From: Scytalidium lignicola | Lineage: Eukaryota; Ascomycota; Leotiomycetes | Assembly (NCBI GenBank): GCA_002812745.2 | Contig: NCSJ02000290.1 | Coordinates: forward strand, 1-54,640 | Reading direction: 5' to 3' | DNA length: 54,640 nt | In this document: piece by piece, positions 10,449 to 21,816 of the stretch | How positions within the stretch are numbered: position 1 is the stretch's first letter | How the letters are laid out: every line of letters begins with the position of its first letter | Notes under the pieces: generated by a model | What the model saw: only the letters and a program-made list of their open reading frames with translations | Databases searched by the model: none | Told to the model about the DNA's origin: nothing | Program-made: the position numbers and the translations under genes

Positions 10449-11710
10449 CTAAACTTGTTCCAACAACCATCTCAATCCTTCCTGCGTTTTAATCTGAAAA
10501 TCTCTGCTAAAGTCTGTTTCTGGCCAGAAGGACCAAAAGCTATGGGATAGACCCTTGAAGATGTCAAGTCTTGTCTTCACCCCGTTCCTCTTCAGGAGCT
10601 TTTCATAGATTAACCCCTCATCTCGCAGCGGATCTGCACCACAGACCTGCAAATACGCAGAAGGCAAACCTTCGTGTGAAGGGAAGAGTATGGGAGACCG
10701 CAGAGGTGAGTTGGCTTCCGCATTATAGAGCCCTAGAGAAGACAGATCCTATATTAGAAACTTTTCGACGATTTTCTAGTATATGCAAGCATCCCTCAGT
10801 TGAAGGGGAAGAACAAAAGAAAACTAAGACTCACTGTCAAACATATCGAGACTGCCTTGATTCAATACCAACGCAGACTTACATTGGTCGTGGCTAAGAA
10901 ACATGTCTTTGAACTCATTAGGTATAAAAAGGGCATCGCAAACGGTTGGGATGGACAGGTACTGCCCGGTCAATGGAGGTGATAAGCCAGCATCCCGATA
11001 TAGATGTGATACTACAGCAACAAAGTTTGCACCTGCACTGATACCAGCTGCGACGAAGCCCTTTTTAGGATTTATACCTAGGTTGGAGGTATGTTGGCTT
11101 GTCTACACGGGGGTTAGCAAATCCTGGTCTTGCGGGGAAAATGGATAGGTTGGAAATAATAAGAAGGATCATGTCACCATACCCATACAAGTGCATCATA
11201 TGCATCTTCCACGGGTATAGGGAAAGGATGTTCAGGCGCGAGTCTATAGTCCACATTGACAGCCACGCCGCCAAACTCGGTCCACTTCCTGCACAGCGCA
11301 ACCTCGTTATCAAGACCCCCTAGGCAAAATCCTCCACCGTGATATACAACGAGACCGGGACAGCCATCAGCAGGTGGTAATTTTGGACTGTGAATTCGAA
11401 TTGCTATTCTGCTTCCATCACGAACAGGGATTTTTCTGTCTTCTTCTACGTACCCAACATCGCCAGTAGCAGCAGTAGCAGCAGTAAGGGCTTTTTTTGC
11501 TGCGGCGAGGTTGACGCGGATGGTTTTAATGTCATTGCCTTGCTCATCAAAACTCTTTTTGGGGGGTGTAGTAGCTAGAATCTAGAAACCAACATGTTAC
11601 TTATTTCAGTCCATTATTAGTACATGAGTTTAATGTGCTTTTACCTTCTCCAACTCTGGATGTGTTGTTGCTAGAGCGAGAAGCTCTTGTTTGGTTAAGT
11701 CGATGGACAT
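10449..11710 (-). CDS. Alpha/beta hydrolase, HSL-family esterase/lipase
   Basis: It probably hydrolyses short or medium esters. Four exons (11710-11645, 11581-11183, 11102-10835, 10732-10449) give 338 aa. The hormone-sensitive-lipase type oxyanion motif HGGGF starts at residue 103, followed by VDYRLAPEHPFP, diagnostic of this family. The nucleophile is in GISAGAN (Ser177; the usual motif is GDSAGG, so Asp is replaced by Ile). DPLRDEG (about 278) supplies the acid and GLSHSF (His about 308) the base. There is no signal peptide, so the enzyme is probably intracellular. An Ala/Thr-rich stretch (KALTAATAATG) sits in exon 2. The neighbouring BVMO could supply its ester substrate; this is inference from position. 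Confidence 0.9.
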
Positions 11711-12354
11711 GATTGTTGGTATATAATAAAGAATAAATCTCCTAAGTTCTTCTAAGAAACTTAGATATGGAAGGGCTTAAAGTATATCATTAGAGGATTA
11801 CAGTATAGAATTGATACGTCGTGAGAAGTGGAATATTCAAACAGCCTTTTATATCGTAACTTTTATGCCTCGGCACACTATCACAGCCGGAATATGAAAT
11901 TAAATAAACCACATGCATTTGGCGGAAATAATGTAAGGCTTGACGTGCCTCCGAGCCCGGCGAAGAGAGAAGATTTTATGCATCACTTGTGGAAATGCGG
12001 GGTGAGAGGTGGAGGGGCAGGACGATCCGATGCTGTGAAGCACTTTATACATAGTATTACATAATTAAGTAATATAGGCGGACAAATATCCAAAACCCAA
12101 TTATTTTACTGTGTCAAGCTATTCTGCTTTCTTTCTTGGCTCAGTTTATTTCGTAATCACGTTGCTTGTAGTGGACATGTACAGCTAGTTAATAGAAGAC
12201 AGGCAAACTGGGCAGATAATGAAACTTTTGGTGCCTGAGGATTCCAATACGAGTAGCGGCCACGAGTTAGAGCTATCAATATATCTGAATTTTAAACTTC
12301 ACTCCTTTACTCTCTCCCTACCTAATTTCTACTATCCAAGCACAATCCAGAGTG
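11711..12354. other. Divergent intergenic region, esterase and unknown gene
   Basis: About 640 bp between divergent starts, so it holds two promoters. CT-rich sequence just before 12355 (CTCCTTTACTCTCTCCC near 12302-12318) resembles the pyrimidine-rich leaders of fungal genes. Nothing else is supported. Confidence 0.4.
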
Positions 12355-13454
12355 ATGGTGGTAGAACAAGGCTCACTGGCCGCAATATTGCGGGATTATC
12401 CGAATGAACGATATCCATTTCAGTGGACACCGGATACGTTGCAACGAATGGGCTGCGCCGAACCGCAGTCCATTTCCATCTCATCGATCGCGGAAGAAGT
12501 ATCTCTTCAGTCTAACGATATTTTCATTAATAAGGAAAACTTCAGTGAAGCACTTTCAGCATACTATAACATTAAGGATGGCACGTATCACGACATTTCG
12601 CAACAAATGTGCTGGCAAATTCTGGCATGCTTGTTTGACGCCATACGAAAGCGAAATGAGAATGGCTATTTTGTCTTGACAAGAAGGGAGTAAGTACTAT
12701 GCTTATTTTATTTGCGTAGCGTGGGCTCTAATGCTGATTATATTCTAGGGAAAGCCTTTTCATATACTTGCAAGGCCACCGGGAAGCTCGACCTATTGCC
12801 ACATTTACTGTGTTCGATAAAGCAACGGAACTACCTATCGCCGCAGTTATAGATCGTCATACATTCAGTTTGGCTAAAAGTGAAACACGCCAGGCCTTTC
12901 TGCCAAGTACTGCCGGTGATCCATTTGATCTTAAATACTGGCCACGTGACGGGACATCTGTTCACCCTTATCATGTATCTATCATGATTGCATTAGCACA
13001 GAGGATGATGCGAGTAGCTGGACGAGTTCATGGACAGACACTCAATTCTGCTACAGTATGCTATTCCTCCTTATTCGACGGTTGATGCTAACTATGTTTT
13101 CTTCTATAGGTTCGCCTGTTTGTCTCGACCTTCAATGCGAAAAGCATAATCCTCTACACTGCTAAGGTTCCTCGGGACTATTTAGTCAAATTTGACCGAC
13201 CGGATAGATTCTACGATGCCAAACTGGTCATAACCTCTCGACATGTACCTATTTGTTCCGAGGAAGATGTCGCTGCACTGAAGGATTTGGTCACCTGGGT
13301 ATATCACAATCGCCAAAGACTGCCCCGTAAACCGCAGGTAGAGAAGAAACCTCTGGTGGAGAAGAAACCACAAAAGAAGCTGACCTATGAGTCGCAAATC
13401 ATGACCAGAGCTATGAGAGAAAAATCCAATCAGGATTTGATCATGGGTCTCTAA
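12355..13454 (+). CDS. Hypothetical protein, 328 aa
   Basis: Three exons (12355-12689, 12749-13055, 13110-13454) are joined in phase across introns of 59 and 54 bp with GTAAGT and GTATGC donors; the second intron has a perfect GCTAAC branch site. The protein has no signal peptide or membrane segment. Its N-terminal half is mixed and globular (LAAILRDYPNERYPFQWTPD), and the middle (about 140-215) contains AVIDRHTFSLAKSETRQAFL. The C-terminus is basic with an imperfect repeat VEKKPLVEKKPQKK (about 288-301), followed by a probable helix. The spliced frame has good coding character throughout, so I regard it as a real gene. I recognise no domain and assign no function. Confidence 0.72.
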
Positions 13455-14444
13455 AGGCACAGATTTGCATTACCTGTACTTATCCCTCAAGGTCTTGGGT
13501 CATCTCTATATGTATCAGGCTGGGATTGCTGATATGGAGTTATTCTTCGGGTATTTAGTCAGAAGCATGGTATCTTGGGTAGGTCGTCACATTTTCAGAT
13601 CTGCAAGGCGTGGAAGGATGGGATGGAGTTCATTACGGCAGATCAGAAAGTTATGGAATACCCGGCATCCGCGTCTGCAGAAAAGCAGACGAACCCACAG
13701 TCAATTTAATTTTTATTAAAACTCTTCTTGAACGTGATGTGAAGCAACTGTCTCCAGGCACTGACTCAAAGTAAAAGACAGCTTCCTTGTTGGAAAATAC
13801 TACTTTTGACAGCTGCATTCTAATCTTTGGCAATATGACGTAACCGACCAGTCTACGTTAAGCTTAAGAGATCCTCCCAGTTTGAATCTGCATTTCAATA
13901 CACGTAACCCAAAAATAATAACTTATCCAAGATGCTAATGTCACAGAGGCTAATATATCTAAGTTTATTTGGGACTTTTGATGTTTTGAAGAGCGACATA
14001 TATAGTATTTGTGTACGATGTACAGTAAGTACTGTAGAAGCGGGGTTGATAAATGCACCGAGATAACAACCCCCACCACGGCAATTCCCATTTGCTCCTT
14101 ATCGCCCCCAAAATGCTTCGGGTAACCTTCCCGCGAGAGAGGTACCCCGCAGTTTCCTCAACTTTTAACGGAAAAGCAACCATGGCCACTGTCCTTTCCG
14201 TTTTCCGACGAAACGTAGAAATTAAATTCCGAGGAGTAGATATAAATTGAAAAGAGAAATTCAAAAGTAAAATTTCCTCCTTTCTTAGTCGTCGAAAATA
14301 AACATTTTTTTTNAAAAATTCTTTTACTGCGTAAGAACGTGAGAGACTAGCTTGAACGGATTTGTATAACGTTATTCTAAAGCTAAACGTTTTTACCGCC
14401 AAAAGTATACATTTCTTTGCGAGATTTTTGTTTTGGTTTTGAAT
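13455..14444. other. Intergenic with a possible exon remnant
   Basis: Around 13590-13709 a plus-strand frame reads FQICKAWKDGMEFITADQK... and stops at 13709, and an adjoining frame just upstream reads VLGHLYMYQAGIADMELFFG. They cannot be joined by an intron of credible size, so this may be debris of a former gene. The 14100-14440 part is T/A-rich, contains an N at 14313 and should hold the SDR promoter. Confidence 0.3.
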
Positions 14445-15525
14445 ATGGCGCTCCAAGTTCAAGGTAAATCAGCTATAGTGACAGGTGCCGGCTCGGGAAT
14501 AAATCTATCTTTCGCTTCTCTTCTTCTTAGCAAAGGATGTAATGTCCTCATTGCCGACCTTGCCTTGCGGAATGAAGCTGAGAAACTGGTGTCGGAATAC
14601 TCGGGCTCTGATTCATTGAAAGCCAGAGCGGTATTTCAGAAGACGGATGTGAGGGAATGGAGGGAATTAGATCGGATGTTTGAGAGGGCAGTGAAGGAAT
14701 TCGGAGGCGTGGATATTGTGTGTCCGGGAGCAGGGGTTTATGAGCCTGTAAGTGTGGTTTTCTTCTCAATACCTAATATCCAATTTCCGAGTCAGATCCA
14801 GATCCAACTCGGAAACCCCCCCATTCCACTCAGCGGCCGCAATCTGGATAATTTCAACTGACACGAGAGCATCAATCAAGCCGTTCAGCAACTTTTGGAA
14901 CCCACCAGGCTCTTCCACCTCAGTCGATAACATATCCGGATCCCGATTTGCGACCCTCGATATCAATATAACTCACCCGATCCGGGTAACCCAGTTATCT
15001 ATAGATCACTTCATGAAGTCACGCAAGCCTGGTTGTGTGGTCCACATCTCCAGCGTCGCAGGCCAAATACCGGCTTTTCCAACACCGTTGTACGTGGCTT
15101 CTAAATTTGCCATTTCGGGCTTCGTACGGAGCCTAGCGCAGCTTGAGTTCCCGCCTCTAGCTACTGGTAGCCAGCCTCAACTGCCTAAGATCAGGGTGGT
15201 GGGTGTTGCGCCGGGGTTAATCAAGACGCCGCTCTGGACAGAGCATCCGGAGAAGCTGAAGGCGTTTGGGAAGCATAGCGAGACGGACCCCGAATGGGTG
15301 ACACCAGAGGCTGTCGCTGAGGTGATGTTGGAGCTTGTGGAAAAGGAAGAGCATGTTGGGGGGACGATTTTAGAGATTGCTCGAGGAGTGAGAAAGGTTG
15401 AGGTATTTGGGGACCCAGGACCGGTTCTGAGCGGGAACTTTGTGCCCGCTAGTTCGAGCGCAAGCCTGGTGGAGGACGTTTGGAAAAGTTTGACAGAACA
15501 GACAAATGTGGAAAGTAAGTTGTAG
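14445..15525 (+). CDS. Short-chain dehydrogenase/reductase (SDR)
   Basis: It probably oxidises a hydroxyl to a carbonyl, or the reverse, with NAD(P). Exons are 14445-14747 and 14881-15525, giving 315 aa. The intron has a GTAAGT donor, a CAACTGAC branch and an AAG acceptor, and phase is kept. The cofactor loop TGAGSGI is at residues 13-19. Asp43-type residues after the second strand (NVLIADLALRN) favour NAD over NADP. The motif CPGAGVYEP replaces the usual NNAG, as in many fungal members related to 15-hydroxyprostaglandin dehydrogenase-like SDRs. The catalytic Ser lies in HISSVAG (about 158) and YVASK gives Tyr172 and Lys176. VAPGLIKTPLW follows. The neighbouring BVMO could use a ketone made by this enzyme; that link is inferred from distance only. 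Confidence 0.92.
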
Positions 15526-17257
15526 TAGTGTGGTAATATTATTGGATGCGGTCGTGAATGTAGCAGACTACAATTGAGATATAAAAATCTTTATGACCAT
15601 TTTTTTTNGTTGCTGTTTTGCTTGTAGCACGGATCATACAAGCAGCATATAGGTTTGTGAAGAAACAGAAGAAGCAGAAGAGAAAGAACCTACCTGACCG
15701 AAACCTGAATACCTACCGTATAGAGTATATTTTGTTAGCAACTATTGAGGACATTCAAAGAGACCATGGTGATCGTGAACGTTAGAAAAAACCCAGGAAA
15801 AGGAAGGGTCTGGGCAATATCACATGACCGTCCCAGAAGTTATCGTACTTGATACGGAAGACGCAAGTACAGTACATGTACCTGTGTACCTTGCTTTGTT
15901 CCTAGGAATTTTGAACGAAATTTACGGCACTTGTCAAAATGGTGAGCTAGACCGAATGAGGACTAATGCAATGAAAATTGACCACTCAGCACTTTGAGCT
16001 GCGACATTCGTATGTAAGCGACCCAATCACACCATGTGGGTACATGTCTCGGGCTACCAAAATAAATGGGTTGCGCCATAATTAATTAAAAATTGACCGA
16101 GCTGCTACTTATCTACAGTATCTGTTCGTATCTACAGTACAGGTGCAGGCTTCTGTACTGTAGAATCTAGGTACATCGTACTGGGGTCGTGTGTCAAGAC
16201 CAGTCTGCATAGCGGCCAGCAATTGACAAGGGCTGTAGCCAAGTTCCTCGCAGCTTTTGGCCCAGTTGTGACGAGGGAGGGTCGTGGTGTGGTTGGCACG
16301 AGCCAATCTGCGCTGGTGGAGATGGAAGGGGGAGAGAGACCCAGTTGCGATTTCTTGGCACAAGGGTGAAATTGCTGTTTCTGCTTGATGGATGACGACG
16401 ACGACGAGGAAGAGTCAAGTACACAAACAGTCAAAGTACGTGGTGATGGACGGTTGCTAGTCACTTTCCAGTACAAGGAACAAGAGATGAGAGATGAGCA
16501 GGCACGAGGAGAATAATGGCGAATGATGGTGTTGGGAGCCAAAGGAGCCAAAAATGCCAAAGCATGAAGCATAAGGAAGGAAGGAAGGGGGGACCTTCCG
16601 CCTCCCAACCAATCATCGTCGCCACTGCAACAAACACGCCGGTGTCGTGCAAGGCCTTGCCCACTCGAGACACTCCACCTCCCCTTCCCACTTCCTGGTT
16701 TTCTCTTGCGCAAAACAACCTCGATCTTTGAGGATCGCCCATTCTTTCTCTGCTTCTTTTCTCCCTTCTTTTCTCCCTTGCTTCGATTTCCAGTCCTAGT
16801 TGCCCTGACGAGTTGCACCCAGCAACCACTGCTCCCTGCCCTGCACAGCACGACTCTCGTTGAATAATAAAACAATCCAGGCCCGCATTCGCTACAACAA
16901 AATATCCCGTTCTACCTTGGCAAGAGAACAGAGAGCTTCCTGACGCTCGTCCTGAACCACCCTCTACCATACATACTTTCAACTTCATTAATATTATCAT
17001 TCTGTTGCCCCGATCAATCGTTTCAGAATCGCATTCCAATTATTTAAATCTCCCAACATCTTCGTTCGCTTGAAAAGAAAAGGGAGAAGACCTTCATTCG
17101 TTTGTTTTCGAACTCGGCCAGCACTCTGCTCGATTCAGCAGTTTGGTGTGCGATATAATATAGCTAAAGGCCCAAACCTTATCTCACTTTGATTGAAGAA
17201 GGGCGTATCTGTCAATCGACATTGTTTTAATCATTCCACACAAGTTTTATCGATCCA
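15526..17257. promoter_or_regulatory. Long intergenic and leader region of the GH72 gene
   Basis: The 16600-17250 part is strongly pyrimidine-biased on the plus strand (for example TTCTTTTCTCCCTTCTTTTC near 16756), as in promoters and long 5' leaders of highly expressed fungal cell-wall genes. This skew creates long minus-strand frames of low complexity (Ser- and Lys-rich) that I do not accept as genes. The 15526-16100 part is unremarkable and contains an N at 15608. Confidence 0.5.
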
Positions 17258-18721
17258 ATGTTTTCTAAGTCGCTGGCTGCTCTGGCAGTTCTGTCCAGCT
17301 TGGCCGTCACTGCTGTTGCTGCTTCCCTGCCGACCATCTCTGCTACGGGTAACAAACTTTTCGATGCCAATGGCAAGCAGTTCTTCATGAAAGGTAATTG
17401 AAACTATTAATTTCTACTTGCTTTTACTTGGGGCTTGATTGAGGAGCATCTTGGCTGATACCTTCTGATTGTAGGAATCGCATATCAACTGACACCAGAT
17501 GACCCTCTCATCGACACGGACCAGTGCACTCGCGATGCGAACCTCATGAAGACTCTCGGCGCTAATACCATTCGCGTGTACCATGTTGATGCGCAAGGCG
17601 ATCACGATGGGTGCATGTCGGCCTTTGACAATGCTGGCATCTATCTCATCTTGGATCTAGATACCTTCAATACCGCCATCGACCCAGTAACTTCCCCTCT
17701 ACCCTCACATCCGCATCTTGACTGATTCTAACTGCTTCTCTAGACTCGTGCTTACTGGAACGAGACCCAATACAATGCCTTCGCTGCCGTCATGGACGCC
17801 TTTGCCAGTTATGACAACACATTGGGGTTCTTCGTTGGCAATGAGGTCATCGCTATGAACAACCAGTCCCTTGCTGCGCCTTTTGTTAAGGCAGCTACTA
17901 GAGACATGAAGGCATACAGGAACTCCAAAGGGTACCGTGATATTATGATTGGTTATTCCGCGGCGGACATTGCAGAGCTTCGGCCTATGCTTCAGGACTA
18001 CCTCGCCTGCGGTGGGAATTCCTCAGAGAGCATTGACTTCTTTGGCCTCAATGCATACGAGTGGTGCGGCAACGTCAATTTCCAGACTTCAGGCTACCAG
18101 ACCCTCAACTCATTCGCCCAGAATTTCAATATTCCAATATTCTTCTCTGAAACGGGTTGCAATACCGTCAGACCTCGTACCTTTGATGACCAAGCTGCCA
18201 TCTTTGGCCCGGACATGGTTGATTGGTGGAGTGGTTCCATTATCTACGAGTGGATTGAAGAGGCCAACGATTATGGCCTGATTAGCTATGGCAAATCTGT
18301 TGCTGCAACCGTCGTTGCGTCTGGCGTCGACGGTGGTTTCACCCGCCGCGGAACACCTACTCCTGTTGCTCCTGATTTTACCAATCTTCAGTCCCAGTGG
18401 GCTACACTGACGCCTACTGGAGTAGCAAAGTCCGATTACACCACATCTATCAGCACTCCAGCCTGCCCTTCGTCCACGCCTGGTGGCTGGCTTGTTGACG
18501 GCAATGTCAAACTGCCAGCTCTGGGCCAGACTCAATCAGCAGCATTATCTATCGTGCCCTCTACGACTGGCAACGCTCAAGCTACAAATACTGGCACGCC
18601 AACAGGATCTGCAGCTACGCCTTCATCAAGTAAGCCGAACAACGCATCAGGCGGCAAGGAGCTAGTGGGTATGACTGCAGCCCTCACATCTGTGATGCTT
18701 GTTTTCGTCTGCTGGCTATAA
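17258..18721 (+). CDS. GPI-anchored beta-1,3-glucanosyltransferase, GH72
   Basis: Enzymes of the Gas/Gel/Phr group cut and rejoin beta-1,3-glucan at the outer plasma membrane and cell wall. Exons are 17258-17393, 17475-17686 and 17744-18721, giving 441 aa. Residues 1-22 (MFSKSLAALAVLSSLAVTAVA) form a signal peptide. The acid/base Glu lies in VGNEV (Glu150), and the nucleophile in FFSETGCN (Glu252); many family members have Tyr where this one has Thr after the Glu. The catalytic domain runs to about 330, followed by a Ser/Thr/Pro-rich linker, and the last 20 residues are hydrophobic after NNASGGK, as expected of GPI attachment. The Cys-rich X8/CBM43 module of the larger Gas1 type is absent. 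Confidence 0.93.
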
Positions 18722-19632
18722 GCAAGTTACATACGTTATTCAATTCCTGCTCAACCGGGTGTCAAACGATAAAACCCTCGAGTATATATTGTCTCCAATG
18801 CGCGTACAAGTTAACATACCGGGACAAGAGGCAGGATGTATATATCTCTCTTTCAATACCCCTAAGATTTCTCCCCCCATTCATGTAACCTTTTTTTTTT
18901 TTTGCTCTACTCGTTAGGCTGGTTGCAATGATGCGCATGCCAGACGACTAGAGCCTTAGCATTTGCAATGGCGTTTCTGGCTCAGTTTGGGATTTTTTAC
19001 ACCTGACTTCTTTTTATTCATGGATTTTAGGGTAGAAGAAGTGTGTTTGTCAAGGAGGTGGTATAACTTGACCGGCTTTTATTTTTATTGATGGACTCGA
19101 TTATGAAACCTGAAAGACTGTTTATTACTTCCCTCCTGGAACGGAGTGAATGATTATACGAAGGGACGTTTGGTTGTGGATGGAGGGAGATTGTTATGAT
19201 AGGTAGCGAGGTATAGATTAACCAATGCTATTGTGTATCAAGGCCCTAGAGGCAATTTTTCAATGTTATCTATGGAGTTTGGTGTTGTAGAATGTTTCCA
19301 CGTAACCGTGGCAGCGGATATCAATATTTGGGCTGGCAGGAGTAGAGCAAAGTCTACAAGACATTACAATTTACTTACTGCATTATCGAAGCAGTGTGCT
19401 ATATGTGAAGGAAAAGGAGGACCATGTGGTCTTTGTGACTTGTGGGATAGCTGTACCTTGGCGTTTCTTCACTTCACTTTTGCTTTCTATCTTTCTGTCC
19501 CTCTCCTTAAACGTGCACGCTATATCCAACCTATAGCGTACTGTTTACTTCTTTCAACACTCCTTCCTGACGGGTGGAAAACGCACTCCTATTGCTATTC
19601 AAAGGATCGCTATTTACTTGAGGCAAAGAGCA
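18722..19632. other. Intergenic, nothing firm
   Basis: About 900 bp after the GH72 gene. A T-run lies at 18891-18902. A 213-codon plus-strand frame starting at 19233 and running through this region is Cys-, Phe- and Leu-rich, has no recognisable domain and overlaps the upstream frame described next, so I do not call it. Confidence 0.35.
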
Positions 19633-19923
19633 ATGTTGACAGCGCTCTCGGACATGCGCGTGGAAGATCACTACTTGCTTCTTTCCTGCCTTCTTTTACT
19701 TTGCGTTATCATTTTGTCTGCTTTTATATCCACCTTCAACCTTCATTATCGTGCACTACGAGCATTCTTTTTCGTACTTGGAGAACTGTGGATTGTCTTC
19801 AGACGTGTTTTCTACTGGGGCTTGTCTATCACTTTTCTTGTGTGGTTGACGGCAAAATACCTGCTATTGCATGATTACCTCTTTTTAGAAGACGGAATCA
19901 ACCCAGCTGCTGATCTCTATTGA
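19633..19923 (+). CDS. Upstream 96-codon frame with two predicted TM helices
   Basis: This frame starts at ATG 19633 (MLTALSDMRVEDHYLLL) and its stop overlaps the start of the next gene in the order TGATG. It encodes two hydrophobic segments, LLLSCLLLLCVIILSAFIST (about 15-34) and FYWGLSITFLVWLTAKYLLL (about 63-82), with Arg residues between them, followed by an acidic tail ending NPAADLY. It could be a translated upstream ORF that limits translation of the RGG protein, a small membrane protein, or a chance hydrophobic frame in T-rich leader sequence. No homolog is recognised. Confidence 0.33.
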   Translation: MLTALSDMRVEDHYLLLSCLLLLCVIILSAFISTFNLHYRALRAFFFVLGELWIVFRRVFYWGLSITFLVWLTAKYLLLHDYLFLEDGINPAADLY

Positions 19924-21816
19924 TGGCCGAGTCTGATGAGATCACACGGCTTCTGGCTGCAGTCATGGATCTTTCGACTGAATCTCATCCGGGCCAGGAA
20001 GGTAGCACCGAAGATCAAGAGAAGAAAGTTCCCGATTCTTCTTCCTCTTCTTCTTCCTCAACTTCAACTATAAGGGCAGTCACGGTTAGACCTGCAAAGC
20101 TAGCTCCTCCAGCTGACATATTCCCACCGAGTCTCGATCCGACAAAACAATTTCCACCACCAAAGCTCCCGATCCGAATCCCGCCAACACCCATCACGCT
20201 CAGCAATAACAAGTCCGACTTCTTTTCTCCTCTGATTTCACCACCAATAGCTCCACACCACCCTGTTGTGTACCGGGAAATGATGAGAAAGACGTGGAAA
20301 CATGTCGAAAGGAGACAGCCGTTTGCGCAGTCGGCATCCGCAAAACTCCAAGCTATCGTTGGGGTCCGGAATGAGACGCCGTTTCAAGTCCCTGAGACGC
20401 CTGTTCCACCTGTAGTCTTGAACTTGATGCGCCAGTCTCGTGACCAGAACAATAGATTCGCAAGGGATGGTTTCTTGAACAATATACGGGGTTATGGTCG
20501 GGGTCCAGGTCAAGTTGGTGTCGGCGGTGTTGGTATTGGTGTTGGTGGTCCTCAAAGAGGAGGTGGCTACGATATTCCCCTGAGATCTCCTATTGGAATG
20601 CACGTCGTCAACAAGTATACTGGTGCTGGATTGAGAGAGTTCTTGCTCACGAGGGGGAATGAATTGGGATCAGGGAGGCGAGAGTTGAAGAGCATCAGCT
20701 TCTTTGACTGTACCCCTGATATCCGGACTAACGCCGAGAAAAGCGTCAAGTTGGCGGAATACGATAATCGTAGTCCGAGACATAGATGTAATTATTATGA
20801 GGTTGATTTGTGAGTTTGTGTTTCCTTTTTTGTTTTTGTTTTATATATTGCTGCTGCTGACTGTGTCTTTTAGGCCTACCGTTCGGTACTCAAATGTCAC
20901 ACCTGGCCAAGAGATCTACAGCACTGAACGTTGGATCTGGTTCCTAATCTCTCAACCAATGGTCACCATAGACTTTGATATGTTCGTTAATAACCCATCT
21001 CAAAAATTGCCGCACCCACCCAATTTCCCATCTCCGGCTCCGACGTCCTGGGTTGTCTTTGCAGCTCCTCTATCCCACGTTACTACTTACCCCATAACAA
21101 CAGAGCTAGAATACTCCACCCCAAATCCCACCTTCAACTACAATGGCAATTACAATGGCAGTAACAACGTCCGAAATCTTCACCTTGTCTCCAAACGTCT
21201 TGATTTTGACTTCTCCCATCAAGGCATCCCTCTCTTTGAATTCAGCAATATAAACAACTTCACCAGCACATCAACCCTCCCTTTCCTCTCTATCCCTCGT
21301 CCTCTTCCGCCATACGAAGAAAACGACTCTTACGCCCCCTACACTGACGACGAATACGAAGAAATCCTCTCACGTTGGGAAGAGAGTGAGGAATATGCGA
21401 ATCGAAACAGGCCCGCTGATGATCCGATGGATTTACCTTGTCCTAACCGCGGCGTCTGGTGGAATCGCTTTTACAAGGAGTTATATGACGATTGTAAGAC
21501 TTGGGAGAAGATCAAGGCCGCGATGGGGAGGGGTAAGTGTAGAGTTATGTGTAGGTGGCTTGAGAGGGATGAGGAGAGTGAGAGGGAAGAGCAGAGGAAT
21601 TATTGGCAAGGTGTTCACACAGGAGGTTGGGGTCGTGATATGAGAGCTGGAATTGGCATGAGAGGACGGGACATTGGTGGTCGTGGTGGTGCTTTCAGAG
21701 GGCGGGGATTCATGGGTCGTGCTCGGTCTGGTACACCTCCTCATGCACAAGCACAGACGTATACACAACATCAAATGAATCAACGACCGCATTCGAATCT
21801 TTCTCGGTCCTTTTAG
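19923..21816 (+). CDS. Hypothetical protein with C-terminal RGG-type tail
   Basis: Exons are 19923-20809 and 20874-21816 (64-bp intron, GTGAGT donor), giving 609 aa. The N-terminal third is low in structure, with a Ser run (about 40-48) and Pro-rich sequence around KLAPPADIFPP. A Gly-rich patch with GVGGVGIGVGG follows near residue 200. The middle of exon 2 holds a Trp- and Tyr-rich, probably folded part (STERWIWFLISQPMVTIDF) and an acidic segment (YTDDEYEEILSRWEESEEY). The last 80 residues contain repeated RG/RGG (GGRGGAFRGRGFMGRARSG), a class of sequence that binds RNA or is methylated on Arg. There is no TM segment. An RNA-linked role is inference from the tail only. Confidence 0.75.

Noticed and set aside
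13465..13719. 84-codon frame downstream of the 328-aa protein
   Set aside because: Two competing frames share this span, and no intron of credible size joins either to the upstream gene.
16132..17039. Two overlapping minus-strand frames of 247 and 192 codons
   Set aside because: They lie opposite a CT-rich leader of the GH72 gene and encode Lys-, Gly- and Ser-rich low-complexity sequence without a domain; strand skew explains them.
19233..19874. 213-codon plus-strand frame before the RGG protein
   Set aside because: It is Cys/Phe/Leu-rich throughout, as expected from T-rich DNA, and conflicts with the upstream two-TM frame; no domain or splice signals support it.
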